A stretch of 64,000 nt of DNA from Ciceribacter lividus. Lineage in GTDB: Bacteria; Pseudomonadota; Alphaproteobacteria; Rhizobiales; Rhizobiaceae. The position numbers and the translations under genes are program-made. The stretch lies in NCBI RefSeq assembly GCF_003337715.1, contig NZ_QPIX01000001.1:186001-250000 (forward strand), read 5' to 3'. How positions within the stretch are numbered: the first letter of the stretch is position 1; the number at the start of each line of letters is the position of its first letter. Under the pieces are notes generated by a model that ran no database searches, had not been told where the DNA came from, and saw nothing but the letters and a program-made list of their open reading frames with translations. This document shows positions 16,702 through 26,195 of the stretch, piece by piece.

Positions 16702-18771
16702 CTACCGTCCCTCGCGCCACCACATGGCCGACATCGCGAGCAGCAGCACGGCAAGGCCGGCGAAGCCCGCGAATAGCGGCAGCGTGTCGATGCCCTTCAG
16801 CACCGTCTCGTCGGTCATGCGGATCAGCATCCGCTTGTCGTCGCTGACGCGGATGTCGCTTCTGACCGGCAGGATATCGGGGATGCGCAAGCCGCCGCGG
16901 CCGTCGTCGAGCCTGCCGAGATAGCCCTTGCTGCGCTCGGCGACCGGCTCCAGCGCCCCGGTCGTCGAGACCATCGCCTTGAATTCCTGGGCATCGGCCG
17001 CGCCCACATGGGCGAGCGTCGAGAGCTCGCCATTGGTGATCTTGAAGAGGCCGGTCTCGTCCATCCGCTTTTCGCCGCGGTAGAGGCCGGGGGCAATCTC
17101 GGTAAGCGGCAGGCTTTCGGTCTTGCCGGAGGGGTATTCGACCACCGCCGCGCCCGGCGCGTCGCCGATCGTCTGGCGGGTCACTTCGAGCAGGTGGCCG
17201 GAGGCCTTGGCCGTCAGCGCCTCTTCCTCCAGTTCCGGCTCCTTCATCAGCCAGTGGGCGATGCGGCGATAGAGCGAGACATGCGGCCCGCCGCCCTCGA
17301 AACCACGCGCCCAGAGCCAGCCCTGGTCGGAGAGCAGCATGGCGACGCGGCCTTCGCCGGCGCGATCGAGGACGAGGAGCGGCCGGTCGCCGTCGCCGGT
17401 CATCACCGTCTCGCCCTTCGGCGGTTCGACGTCGACGGTGCGGAACCAGCGGCCCCAGTGCGGCGGCTCGACGGTCGAACCGTCGAGGCCGCGGGTGACG
17501 GGGTGGCGCTTGCCCTTGTCGGAAAGCCGCGGATAGAAGCCCACCTCATGCATGGTGCCGAGGGGCGCTGCCGGCAGCACGGTTTCCAGCGGTGTCAGCG
17601 CGATCGAATCCTCGCTCGCATGCTCGGGACCAGCGGCGATCAGCAGCGCGCCGCCCTTTTTCACATATTCGGCGATGTAGTCGTAATAGAGGATCGGCAG
17701 CACGCCGCGGTGCTGGTAGCGGTCGAAGATGATGAGGTCGAAATCGTCGATCTTCTCGACGAAGAGCTCCCGCGTTGGGAAGGCGATCAGCGACAGCTCG
17801 TTGATTGGCGTGCCGTCCTGCTTTTCCGGCGGCCGCAGGATGGTGAAGTGCACGAGATCGACCGAGGCGTCGGATTTCAGGAGGTCGCGCCAGGCGCGCT
17901 CGCCGGCATGCGGCTCGCCGGAGACGAGCAGCACGCGCAGGTTCTCGCGGATGCCCTGGATGAGGTGGACTGCCTGATTGTTGGCTTCCGTCACCTCACC
18001 GGCGACCGGATCGACGGCAAGCTCCACGACGTTGGTGCCACCGCGCGGCACCTTGAACGGGAACGGCGTCTCCGCTCCCGGCGTCGCATCGACGACGGCC
18101 GTCTGTTCGCCGTTGATCGAGACGGTCACTCTTGCCGGCTCACCCGTGGAGCGCCCGTCGTCGAAGACCCGGAACGTCAGTTCCTGATCCTCCCCGACGA
18201 TGCCGAAGCGGGGCGCGCGCAGCACCTCGATGCGCCGGTCGTGCTCGTCGGCCTTGCCGGTGACGAGGCTGTGCACGGGGGCCTCGAAGCCGAGTGACTG
18301 GCCGGCGCCGGGCACGTCGTGCACCTGGCCGTCGGTCAGGAGGATCGCGCCGCCGACGCGTGCCGGCGGCACGTCGGAAATGGCAGAGCTCAGCGCCTCG
18401 AACAGCCGGGTGGAGGGCGAATCCGAGTTCTTCGCCTCGCCGGCCTCGACGATGCGTGGTTCGATGAGCGGGAAGCGCGCGAGCCGCTCCTTGAGCGCCG
18501 TCAGCGCCGCGTCGGTCATCTCCCGCCGACCGGCGGTCTCCTGGCTCTGGCTGCGGTCGACGACGACCGGCACGACGGTGGTCAGGCGCTCGCGGTTCTC
18601 CTGAAGGAGCAGCGGGTTGGCGAGCGCGGCAAGCACGGCGAGCGCGGCGGTGAGGCGGAGCGCCGTTCCGCGGATCGAAGAGCGGAAGCCGAGCACCGCA
18701 AGGGCAAGCGCGATCACCGCGAAGGCGGCAAGCGCAGGCAAGGGCAGGAAGGGTGCGAACTCGATCGTCAT
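16702..18771 (-). CDS. Class I glutamine amidotransferase-like membrane protein of the MoxR/DUF58 operon
   Basis: A 689-residue protein with two N-terminal membrane helices (about 8-28 and 36-56), a von Willebrand A-like segment (VVPVVVDRSQSQ, GGAILLTDGQVHD), a GATase1-like domain in the middle (LIIFDRYQHRGVLPILYYDYIAEYVKKGGALLIAAG) and a C-terminal helix before WWREGR. It is the last gene of the four-gene operon. A GTG at 18777 overlaps the upstream stop; ATG 18771 has better spacing from GGGG and is used. Such proteins accompany BatA/DUF58/MoxR systems thought to act in chaperone-like or envelope-stress functions; the biochemical role is unknown. Confidence 0.8.
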   Translation of the reverse strand: MTIEFAPFLPLPALAAFAVIALALAVLGFRSSIRGTALRLTAALAVLAALANPLLLQENRERLTTVVPVVVDRSQSQETAGRREMTDAALTALKERLARFPLIEPRIVEAGEAKNSDSPSTRLFEALSSAISDVPPARVGGAILLTDGQVHDVPGAGQSLGFEAPVHSLVTGKADEHDRRIEVLRAPRFGIVGEDQELTFRVFDDGRSTGEPARVTVSINGEQTAVVDATPGAETPFPFKVPRGGTNVVELAVDPVAGEVTEANNQAVHLIQGIRENLRVLLVSGEPHAGERAWRDLLKSDASVDLVHFTILRPPEKQDGTPINELSLIAFPTRELFVEKIDDFDLIIFDRYQHRGVLPILYYDYIAEYVKKGGALLIAAGPEHASEDSIALTPLETVLPAAPLGTMHEVGFYPRLSDKGKRHPVTRGLDGSTVEPPHWGRWFRTVDVEPPKGETVMTGDGDRPLLVLDRAGEGRVAMLLSDQGWLWARGFEGGGPHVSLYRRIAHWLMKEPELEEEALTAKASGHLLEVTRQTIGDAPGAAVVEYPSGKTESLPLTEIAPGLYRGEKRMDETGLFKITNGELSTLAHVGAADAQEFKAMVSTTGALEPVAERSKGYLGRLDDGRGGLRIPDILPVRSDIRVSDDKRMLIRMTDETVLKGIDTLPLFAGFAGLAVLLLAMSAMWWREGR

Positions 18772-18773
18772 CG

Positions 18774-21575
18774 TCACTGCCCCAGCCGTTCGAGCAGGGC
18801 GGGGATGTGCACCTGGTCGGCCTTGTAGTTGCCGGTCAGCATGTACATCATGATGTTCACGCCGGCGCGGAAGGAGAGTTCCCGCTGCCTTTCGTCGGGC
18901 GGCACGGTCGGCAGCATCGAGATGCCGTTGTCATCGATCGCCCAGGCACCGAGCAGGTCGTTGCCGGTGATGAGGACCGGAGACACGCCGTCGGCGGAGG
19001 AAACCACGCCGCTATTGCTGTTGCGCGCCTCCTGGCGTGCCTCGACCCAGAGTGGGCTGCCGCTGTAGCGGCCGGGAAAGCCCGTCAGCAGGTAGAAGGA
19101 GCGTGTCAGCACGTGGTCCGAGGGTACAGGTTCGAGCGGCGGGATGTCGATATTGGCGAGGATGGCCCGCAGCCGCTCGCCGTTCGCGCTCGGGCCTTCG
19201 TCACTGCCGAAGCTCGCATACTGGTCGCGGGTGTCGAAGAGGACGGTGCCGCCGGCGCGCATATAGGCGTCAATCCGGTTGATCGCGGCGGCCGAGGGCA
19301 TCGGTGCCGACGCCGAGACCGGCCAGAAGATGATCGGATAGAAGGAAAGCTCGTCGGTTTCGAGGTCGAGCCCGACCGGCTCTGCGGGCTCGAGCGTGGT
19401 GCGGTAGGTCAGGAATTCCGTGAGGCCGGCAAGCCCCCGTTCGGAAAGCCGGTCGACGTCCGGTTCGCCGGTGACGACATAGGCGAGGTGGGTGTTGTCG
19501 AGCCGCTCCAAGAGCTTCTCATCGCCGGGGCGGGCATCGGCCGCATGGCTGCTGTCCGGGTGGAGAGCGAGGATCGCGGTGACGGCCAAAGCGGCTGCGA
19601 GGCCCTGGCCGCGGCGCCTGCCGCTGAAGACGCCGTTCATGAAGAGCACGATCAGGCTGTCGGCGAGGAGAGCCAGGAAGGCGAGCGCGAGCAGCGCCGG
19701 CTTGAGCGGCGTCGCGGCATCGCCGGCGAGCGCTTCGCGGGTCACGGCGGCCGCCGGATCGACGGGGAGCGGCAGGAGTTCGGCGCCGGGTTCGAGCAGG
19801 TTCAAGGCGACGAAGCCGTCTTCGCTGCCGTAGAGGCCGGGCGGGTTGTCGAAGGTCGCAGCGAGCGGCCGTCCGGCACCGAGATTGATCGGTCTCGCCG
19901 TCGCGGTGTCCGTGGTCATCGCACCCCGCGCGGTCAGCAGGCGGTAGGGCGGCAGCGTCGCCGCGGCGGTGCCGTTCCCCTCGGCGCTCGCGCCGGTGTG
20001 TGACAGCTGCACGATCCGCCGCAGCATTTCGACGAATTCGCCCGAGATCGGCAGATCGGACCACGTCACCTCGGCGCTGACGTGGAAGAGCACGATGCGA
20101 CCGGCGCCGTTCTCCCTGACCGTCACCAGCGGCGTTCCGTCGTTGAGGCTCGCCCAGGTGCGCTCCTGAAGATCTGGGGTGGGTTCGGCCAGCACCTGGC
20201 GCTTGATCAGCACGCCTTCCGGCTTCTTCATGCCCGCGAAGGGGCCGGTCTTCGGGAATTCGGCGAGCGGCTGCGGTTCGGCCCAGGACATGGCGCCGCC
20301 GAGCACGCGTTCGCCCTGCCTGAGCATGACGGGCAGCAGCGGATCGTCCGCGGGTGCGGCGGCGAGGCGTGGACCGGCAAAGCGGATGACGGTGCCGCCC
20401 TTGGCGATCCAGCGCTGGAGCGGCTCGTAGAGTTCGCCGGGCAGGCGGCCGATGTCGGCGAGAATGATCACTGAGGGGTTTTGCGCAAGGAGTTCGGGGA
20501 TCGCGGCGGCGAGGTCGGCATTGTTCGAGCGGATCAGATCGGCATAGGGCGCAAGCGCGCGCTCGGTGTAGTAGAGCGGCGAGAGCAGCGGCTGGAAGCC
20601 GTCGTCCGGTTCGCCGGAAATCATCGCCACGCGCCGGCGACGGAAGCCGTCGTCGAGCAGATGGGTGGCGCCGGCATTGGCAGCGCCGGTGACGGTAAGC
20701 CGGGTGAAGTCGTTCCGGAGCTCGAACGGGGCGGCGACGGTCGCCTTGGCAAGCGTCTCGCCGGGCGAAAAGCGTGCCTCGCCGGTGGCGATCGCTCGGC
20801 CCTGCCGGTCCTGCGCATCGATCGTCAGGCGGCTCTCGCCGGCGGAAGGCAACCGGGAAACCGTGACGTCCAGTTCGTTCGCACCGTTTACGGCGTTGGT
20901 GATCGCGACCGCGCCGCGTCCGTCGCCTTCGACGAGGCGCAGCTGCCGGGGCGCGAGCGCGGACAGTTGCTTGACCGTATCATCCTCGGCGGTCGCGGCG
21001 ACGCCGTCGCTGACGAAGACGAGCGAGCCGGGCGCGGTTCCGTCGAGCGCTTCCTTGAGCGCCTTGATGGCACGCGGACGATCCGGCCTCAGCGGCTTTG
21101 GTTCCGCGGCGCGCAGCTTCTTCAGTGCGGCGGCGGCCGTTGCCGGCACCGCGTCGTGGCTCGCGTCGGCGGTGAAGGCGATCGCGACGGGAATATCTTC
21201 GCCGTCGGCTTCCGCAATCAGGCCCTCGGCTGTCGCGACGCGGCGGTCCCAGTCGGCTGTGGCCGCCCAGCTGTTGTCGACGAGGAGGACGAGCGGGCCG
21301 TCGCCGGAAACGGATGCCGTGCGTGGATTGAGTACCGGCTCGGCGAGCGCGAGGATCACGAGGGCGGCGATGACCATCCGGAGGAGCGTCAGCCACCACG
21401 GGCTCTTGTCCGGTGTCTCCTCGCGCTTCAGGACGGTCGCGAGGATGCGCAGCGGCGGAAAAACCTCCGTCCGCGGCCGCGGCGGCGTGAGCTTCAAAAG
21501 CCACCAGATGAGCGGCAGGGCGGCGAGTGCGATGAGGATGGCCGGCGTCCCGAAGGCGAGGGGAAGAAAGCTCAT
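18774..21575 (-). CDS. DUF4159 domain-containing protein with BatA N-terminal region
   Basis: A 933-residue membrane protein. The N-terminus (MSFLPLAFGTPAILIALAAL, TPPRPRTEVFPPLRIL) is the BatA-type two-helix module, followed by a vWA-like region (LVLLVDNSWAATADWDRR, LVFVSDGVAA), a GATase-like segment (VIILADIGRLPGELYEPLQRWIAKGG), a membrane hairpin near residue 650, and the C-terminal DUF4159 domain (LAYVVTGEPDVD to NIMMYMLTGNYKADQVH). The start overlaps the DUF58 stop as ATGA. It is the third gene of the operon. Function unknown; genetic coupling to MoxR and DUF58 is widespread. Confidence 0.85.
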   Translation of the reverse strand: MSFLPLAFGTPAILIALAALPLIWWLLKLTPPRPRTEVFPPLRILATVLKREETPDKSPWWLTLLRMVIAALVILALAEPVLNPRTASVSGDGPLVLLVDNSWAATADWDRRVATAEGLIAEADGEDIPVAIAFTADASHDAVPATAAAALKKLRAAEPKPLRPDRPRAIKALKEALDGTAPGSLVFVSDGVAATAEDDTVKQLSALAPRQLRLVEGDGRGAVAITNAVNGANELDVTVSRLPSAGESRLTIDAQDRQGRAIATGEARFSPGETLAKATVAAPFELRNDFTRLTVTGAANAGATHLLDDGFRRRRVAMISGEPDDGFQPLLSPLYYTERALAPYADLIRSNNADLAAAIPELLAQNPSVIILADIGRLPGELYEPLQRWIAKGGTVIRFAGPRLAAAPADDPLLPVMLRQGERVLGGAMSWAEPQPLAEFPKTGPFAGMKKPEGVLIKRQVLAEPTPDLQERTWASLNDGTPLVTVRENGAGRIVLFHVSAEVTWSDLPISGEFVEMLRRIVQLSHTGASAEGNGTAAATLPPYRLLTARGAMTTDTATARPINLGAGRPLAATFDNPPGLYGSEDGFVALNLLEPGAELLPLPVDPAAAVTREALAGDAATPLKPALLALAFLALLADSLIVLFMNGVFSGRRRGQGLAAALAVTAILALHPDSSHAADARPGDEKLLERLDNTHLAYVVTGEPDVDRLSERGLAGLTEFLTYRTTLEPAEPVGLDLETDELSFYPIIFWPVSASAPMPSAAAINRIDAYMRAGGTVLFDTRDQYASFGSDEGPSANGERLRAILANIDIPPLEPVPSDHVLTRSFYLLTGFPGRYSGSPLWVEARQEARNSNSGVVSSADGVSPVLITGNDLLGAWAIDDNGISMLPTVPPDERQRELSFRAGVNIMMYMLTGNYKADQVHIPALLERLGQ

Positions 21576-22489
21576 CGCACTCCTCCCGCAGGCTGCGGCG
21601 GATTGCCGGAGAGATACATGTGGACGGCGACGAGCGCCTGCGAGGCAGGCTGGTCGGTCCGGTGGGCGACGAAGCTCCAGCCAAGCCGCCGCAGCGCTTC
21701 GCCGAGGCTCTCGCGGCGGGCGAAATAGGCGCGGCGATAGTCCTCTTGCAGCCGCTCGGCGCGACCGGAGACAAGCTTCTCGCCGGTTTCCGGATCGGTG
21801 AAGATCGTCCGCCCGCTGTAGGGAAAGGATTCCTCCGCCGGGTCGGCGATCTCGACGACATGGCCACGCAGCCCGCGCCGGGCAAGCGGCGCGATCCGTT
21901 CCATGATCCGGTCGGCATCGTCGAGGAAATCGCCGATCAGCACGATGTCGCTGATACCGCGGATCATCGCCGTTTCGGGGAGGCCGGCGCTCGGCGGTGC
22001 GTGCATGATCGCTGCGGCGAGCCGTTCGGCGGCATTGCGCGAGGAAACGGGGTCCATGACGCCGGGACAGCCGATGCGCTCGCCCGAGCGGGCGAGGATT
22101 TCGGCGAGCGCCAGCATGAGAACGAGTGCGCGGCCTTCCTTCGAGACGGGTGCGAAGGAGGATTTGTACATCATCGACGGCGACATGTCGGCCCAGAGCC
22201 AGACGGTGTGGGCGGCCTCCCATTCGCGGTCGCGGACATAGGTGTGGTCGTCGCGGGCCGAGCGCCGCCAGTCGATGCGCGAGAGGCTTTCGCCCTCCGC
22301 ATAGGGACGGAACTGCCAGAAATTCTCGCCGATCCCACGCTTGCGGCGCCCGTGCCAGCCGGCGATCACCGTGTTGGCGATCCGGCGCGCCTCGACCATG
22401 CAGTCGGGAACGAGCGCGGCGCGCTGGCGCGCGCGCGTCAGCGCATCGCTTCCGGAGGTCTGTTCGACGATCTGGCCGACTGCTGCCAC
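21572..22489 (-). CDS. DUF58 domain-containing protein
   Basis: A 305-residue cytosolic protein of the DUF58/vWA-like family. The signature RKRGIGENFWQFRPYAEGESLSRIDWRRSARDDHTYVRDREWE spans about residues 48-90, and WLWADMSPSM is the metal-site-like motif. DUF58 proteins are partners of MoxR AAA+ ATPases. The start codon is GTG (22489), with the MoxR stop 13 bases upstream. The 3' end overlaps the DUF4159 gene by 4 bases. Role inferred from association only. Confidence 0.88.
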   Translation of the reverse strand: MAAVGQIVEQTSGSDALTRARQRAALVPDCMVEARRIANTVIAGWHGRRKRGIGENFWQFRPYAEGESLSRIDWRRSARDDHTYVRDREWEAAHTVWLWADMSPSMMYKSSFAPVSKEGRALVLMLALAEILARSGERIGCPGVMDPVSSRNAAERLAAAIMHAPPSAGLPETAMIRGISDIVLIGDFLDDADRIMERIAPLARRGLRGHVVEIADPAEESFPYSGRTIFTDPETGEKLVSGRAERLQEDYRRAYFARRESLGEALRRLGWSFVAHRTDQPASQALVAVHMYLSGNPPQPAGGVR

Positions 22490-22502
22490 GCTGACCGCCT
22501 TT

Positions 22503-23516
22503 CTAGCCTCGCGCCTGCTTGACGAGATCGAGGATCACGTCGCGCACCGTCATGCCTTCCGCGCGGGCGGCAAACGTCAGCGCCATGCGGTGTTCGAGAA
22601 CGGGCTCGGCGAGGGCCATGACGTCGTCGAGCGAGGGCGCGAGCCGTCCTTCATAAAGGGCGCGGGCGCGGGCGCAGAGCATCAGCGCCTGACCGGCGCG
22701 CGGACCGGGTCCCCAGGCGACGTTCTTGTCTGTGCCGGCGTTCCCGTGGCCCGGACGGGCGGAGCGGACGAGCGCCAGGATCGCATCCACCACGGTTTCG
22801 GAGACGGGCATTTGGCGGATCAGCTTCTGGATGTCGACGAGCCGCGCTGCATCGATGACGCTCGACGGTTTCGCCTCGGTGACGCCGGTCGTTTCGAGCA
22901 GGATCTGTCGCTCCGCCGAAAGCTCCGGATAGCCGACGTCGACCTGCAGCAGGAAACGGTCGAGCTGCGCCTCCGGCAGCGGATAGGTGCCTTCCTGCTC
23001 CAGCGGGTTCTGGGTCGCGAGCACGTGGAAGGGGGAGGGCAGGTCGTAATGCTGCCCGGCGATGGTGACGTGGTATTCCTGCATGGACTGCAGGAGTGCC
23101 GACTGGGTGCGGGGGCTCGCGCGGTTGATCTCGTCGGCCATCAGAAGCTGCGCGAAAACCGGCCCCTTGATGAAACGGAAGGATCGCCGCCCGGTCTCGT
23201 CCTGGTCCATGACCTCGGTGCCGAGAATGTCGGAGGGCATGAGGTCCGGGGTGAACTGGATGCGGTTCGCCTCGAGCCCCAGCACGCTGCCGAGCGTCGA
23301 GACGAGCTTGGTCTTGGCAAGGCCCGGCACGCCGACGAGCAGGGCATGGCCGCCGGAAAGGATGGCGAGCAGCGTGTTTTCGACCACGCGCTCCTGGCCG
23401 AAGATCACCTTGGAGACTTCCTGCCGCACCTCGGCGATGTCGGACAGCGCCTTCTCGGCCGCGGCGATGATGGCCTTCTCGTCGAGCGGGGGTTCGGCCG
23501 ACGTCATCATGCCCAT
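22503..23516 (-). CDS. MoxR family AAA+ ATPase
   Basis: A 337-residue AAA+ ATPase, first gene of the operon. Walker A is VGVPGLAKTKL (about 61-71); Walker B is LLMADEINRASPRTQSALL; sensor motifs include VLATQNPLEQEGTYPLPEAQLDRF; the C-terminal lid follows. MoxR proteins act as chaperone-like remodelers, often with vWA partners such as the three proteins encoded downstream. ATG 23516 is used; in-frame ATGs follow at codons 3 and 4. Promoter is expected within the 158-base gap to the divergent DUF1285 gene. Confidence 0.92.
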   Translation of the reverse strand: MGMMTSAEPPLDEKAIIAAAEKALSDIAEVRQEVSKVIFGQERVVENTLLAILSGGHALLVGVPGLAKTKLVSTLGSVLGLEANRIQFTPDLMPSDILGTEVMDQDETGRRSFRFIKGPVFAQLLMADEINRASPRTQSALLQSMQEYHVTIAGQHYDLPSPFHVLATQNPLEQEGTYPLPEAQLDRFLLQVDVGYPELSAERQILLETTGVTEAKPSSVIDAARLVDIQKLIRQMPVSETVVDAILALVRSARPGHGNAGTDKNVAWGPGPRAGQALMLCARARALYEGRLAPSLDDVMALAEPVLEHRMALTFAARAEGMTVRDVILDLVKQARG

Positions 23517-23674
23517 GATCTTCTCCCTCTGGTTCCGGCGTCAGGACATTCGTACCATGCCGCCGTTCTTCCGTCGCATCTAAAAGAAGTTATTCCCCAA
23601 TCGGCGGCTGACAAGCGGGCGCGGAATGACTATCTCGTGACAGACAGCGATTATCGACAAACCGGGACGCAAAG

Positions 23675-24292
23675 ATGGCAGGTGAGACCCTGAAGGCGAC
23701 GACGGATGCGGCCGGACTGGCGGCGCTGGTCGCGCGTGCCGCCGACCAGACCGCGGACAGGGGGCTGCCGCCCGTCGAGCGCTGGAACCCGCCGTTCTGC
23801 GGCGACATCGACATGGCGATCCGCGCCGACGGAACCTGGTTTTACATGGGAACGCCGATTGGACGGGAAGCGCTGGTGCGCCTCTTCTCGACCGTGCTCA
23901 GGAAGGACGAGGACGGCAAGACCTATCTGGTGACTCCTGTCGAAAAGGTCGAAATCCGGGTCGAGGATGCGCCGTTTCTGGCCGTCGAGATGGTGTCCGG
24001 CGAACGCGACGGCGAACCGGTGCTCACCTTCCGCACCAATGTCGGCGATGTCGTCGAGGCGGGGCCGGATCACCCCTTGTGTTTCGTCGTTCACGGCGAG
24101 AACCACGAGTTGAAGCCCTATCTCAACGTCCGCGGCCGGCTGGAGGCCTTGGTGTCGCGCGCCGTCATGTACGATCTCGTCGAACGCGGCGAGGTGATCG
24201 AGGTCGATGGCGTGGAGATGTTTGCGGTTCGCTCCGCCGGCACGGTCTTCCCGGTCATGCGGGCGGACGAACTGGACACGTTATCGCGATGA
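23675..24292 (+). CDS. DUF1285 domain-containing protein
   Basis: A 205-residue protein with the DUF1285 signature PPVERWNPPFCGDIDMAIRADGTWFYMGTPIGREALVRLFSTVL and the C-terminal RAVMYDLVERGEV block. The family is widespread in proteobacteria and has no settled function. It is the first gene of a compact three-gene operon (DUF1285 - CoA pyrophosphatase - CCA transferase) in which each start overlaps the preceding stop by 4 bases. Confidence 0.9.
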   Translation: MAGETLKATTDAAGLAALVARAADQTADRGLPPVERWNPPFCGDIDMAIRADGTWFYMGTPIGREALVRLFSTVLRKDEDGKTYLVTPVEKVEIRVEDAPFLAVEMVSGERDGEPVLTFRTNVGDVVEAGPDHPLCFVVHGENHELKPYLNVRGRLEALVSRAVMYDLVERGEVIEVDGVEMFAVRSAGTVFPVMRADELDTLSR

Positions 24293-24936
24293 CGCTTTCG
24301 ACGCTCACCCCCCGCTTTTCCGCCGCCGACTTCCGGCACAGGGCGCTCAACCAGATCGGCGCGCCGCTCGAACATGCCTGGCGCGAGCACGGCGACCACC
24401 TGCTCAATCCGGAGACGCTGCAGGAGATCGAAGGGCTTCAGTTCAAGGATGCCGCCGTGCTCGTCCCGGTCGTCGACGACGGCGACGATGGTGCCAAGGT
24501 GATCCTCACCCAGCGGACCACGCGGCTGCGCAAGCATTCTGGCCAGATCGCCTTTCCCGGTGGCGGCATCGACGAGACCGACGTCTCGCCCGAGGAGGCG
24601 GCGCTGCGCGAAGCGCAGGAGGAGATCGGCCTAGACCCTGCCTATGTCGAAACAGTGGGACGCCTGCCGCAATATCTCTCGGCGACCGGCTTCCGCATTT
24701 TCCCGGTGCTCTCCGTCGTCAACCGCGGTTTCACCATCACGCCCAATCCGCACGAGGTGGAAAGCGTCTTCGAAGTGCCGCTTTCCTTCCTGATGAACCC
24801 GGAAAACCACCAGCGCGACAGCCGGGACTGGCGCGGTATCCTCCGCCACTACTATGTGATGCCCTATGCTGAGCGCTATATCTGGGGCATCACCGCCGGC
24901 ATTATCCGCACGCTCTATGAAAGGCTCTATGCATGA
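24289..24936 (+). CDS. CoA pyrophosphatase (Nudix hydrolase)
   Basis: A 215-residue Nudix enzyme of the NudL/CoA-diphosphatase group. The Nudix box is intact: GGGIDETDVSPEEAALREAQEEIGL, preceded by the CoA-type LTQRTTRLRKHSGQIAFPGG motif. It would split CoA into phosphopantetheine and 3',5'-ADP. The start is ATG 24289, overlapping the DUF1285 stop. A longer frame from 24079 is a shadow inside DUF1285. Confidence 0.9.
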   Translation: MTLSTLTPRFSAADFRHRALNQIGAPLEHAWREHGDHLLNPETLQEIEGLQFKDAAVLVPVVDDGDDGAKVILTQRTTRLRKHSGQIAFPGGGIDETDVSPEEAALREAQEEIGLDPAYVETVGRLPQYLSATGFRIFPVLSVVNRGFTITPNPHEVESVFEVPLSFLMNPENHQRDSRDWRGILRHYYVMPYAERYIWGITAGIIRTLYERLYA

Positions 24937-26189
24937 CCAACCTGTCGCAGGAGCCCTGGTTTCGCGACCCGGCGCTCATCCGTGTCATGGACCTCCTGAA
25001 CGCCGAAGGCGGCGAGGGGCGGGTTGCAGGCGGCGCCGTTCGCAACAGCCTGATGGGGCTCCCCGTCGCTGACATTGACATTGCGACGACGCTGGAGCCG
25101 GAACAGGTGACCGCGCGGGCGAAGGCTGCCGGCATCAAGGCGGTGCCGACCGGCATCGACCACGGCACGGTGACGCTGGTCGTCGACGGCAAACCCTTCG
25201 AGGTGACGACGCTTCGCCACGATGTGGAAACCGACGGGCGGCGCGCGACGGTGAAGTTCGGGGCGGACTGGCGGGAGGATGCCGAGCGGCGGGACCTGAC
25301 GATCAACGCGCTCTACGTCGACCAGGCGGGCGAGGTGATCGACCTCGTCAACGGCCTGCCGGACGTCGAGACGCGGACGGTGCGGTTCATCGGCGACGCC
25401 GACAGGCGGATCGCCGAGGACTATCTGCGTATCCTGCGCTTCTTCCGCTTCTTTGCCCATTACGGCGCCGGGCGCCCCGACGCTGAAGGGCTCAAGGCCT
25501 GCATGCGCGCGCGCGGCAAGCTCGCAACGCTTTCGGCCGAACGGATATGGTCGGAGCTCAAGAAGCTGCTCAAGGCGCGTGATCCGGGCCGCGCGCTGCT
25601 GTGGATGCGCCAGTCCGGCGTGCTCACCGAAATCCTGCCGGAGACGGAGAAGTGGGGGATCGACGCGATCCACGGGCTGGTCGCCGCCGAACAGGCGCTC
25701 GGCTGGCATCCCGATCCGATGCTGAGGCTCGCTGCGATCGTGCCGAAGGACGCCGCACGGCTCGCGGCGATGGCCGAACGGCTGCGGATGTCGAAGGCGG
25801 AAGCACGCTTCCTCGATCATTTCGCGCGTGCGCCGAAGCCGGATATCGCGGTCAAGGATACTGCGTTCGACCGCGACCTCTACCTCCACGGCAAGGAGGG
25901 GCTCGCGACGGTCCTCAAGCTCGAGCTTGCCACGGTGCGGGCGAAGGGCGAGGACGACCCGGCGGTCATGGCGCGGGTTGCGCGGCTCTCGGCGCTTCTC
26001 AAACGGACCGAGGCCTTCGAAAAGCCATCCTTTCCGGTTTCCGGCGCGGATCTGCTCGCTGCCGGCATTTCACCGGGGCCGGCAGTCGGAAAGGCGCTGA
26101 AAGCGCTGGAATCGGAATGGGTTGCCGGCAATTTCTCGATGGACCGGGCGAGGTTGCTCGCCCGGCTCAAGGAGATGAGTGTTTCCTGA
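24933..26189 (+). CDS. cca: CCA tRNA nucleotidyltransferase
   Basis: A 418-residue class II nucleotidyltransferase that builds or repairs the CCA end of tRNAs. Motifs: GGAVRN (33-38), the catalytic carboxylates in DIDIATT (47-53), RRDLTINALY, and the nucleotide-selecting RIAEDYLRILRFFRFFAHYG helix. The C-terminal helical body is of the alphaproteobacterial type. The ATG overlaps the upstream stop. The family also includes poly(A) polymerases, but the motif set and length favour CCA addition. Confidence 0.92.
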   Translation: MTNLSQEPWFRDPALIRVMDLLNAEGGEGRVAGGAVRNSLMGLPVADIDIATTLEPEQVTARAKAAGIKAVPTGIDHGTVTLVVDGKPFEVTTLRHDVETDGRRATVKFGADWREDAERRDLTINALYVDQAGEVIDLVNGLPDVETRTVRFIGDADRRIAEDYLRILRFFRFFAHYGAGRPDAEGLKACMRARGKLATLSAERIWSELKKLLKARDPGRALLWMRQSGVLTEILPETEKWGIDAIHGLVAAEQALGWHPDPMLRLAAIVPKDAARLAAMAERLRMSKAEARFLDHFARAPKPDIAVKDTAFDRDLYLHGKEGLATVLKLELATVRAKGEDDPAVMARVARLSALLKRTEAFEKPSFPVSGADLLAAGISPGPAVGKALKALESEWVAGNFSMDRARLLARLKEMSVS

Positions 26190-26195
26190 TCTGGT

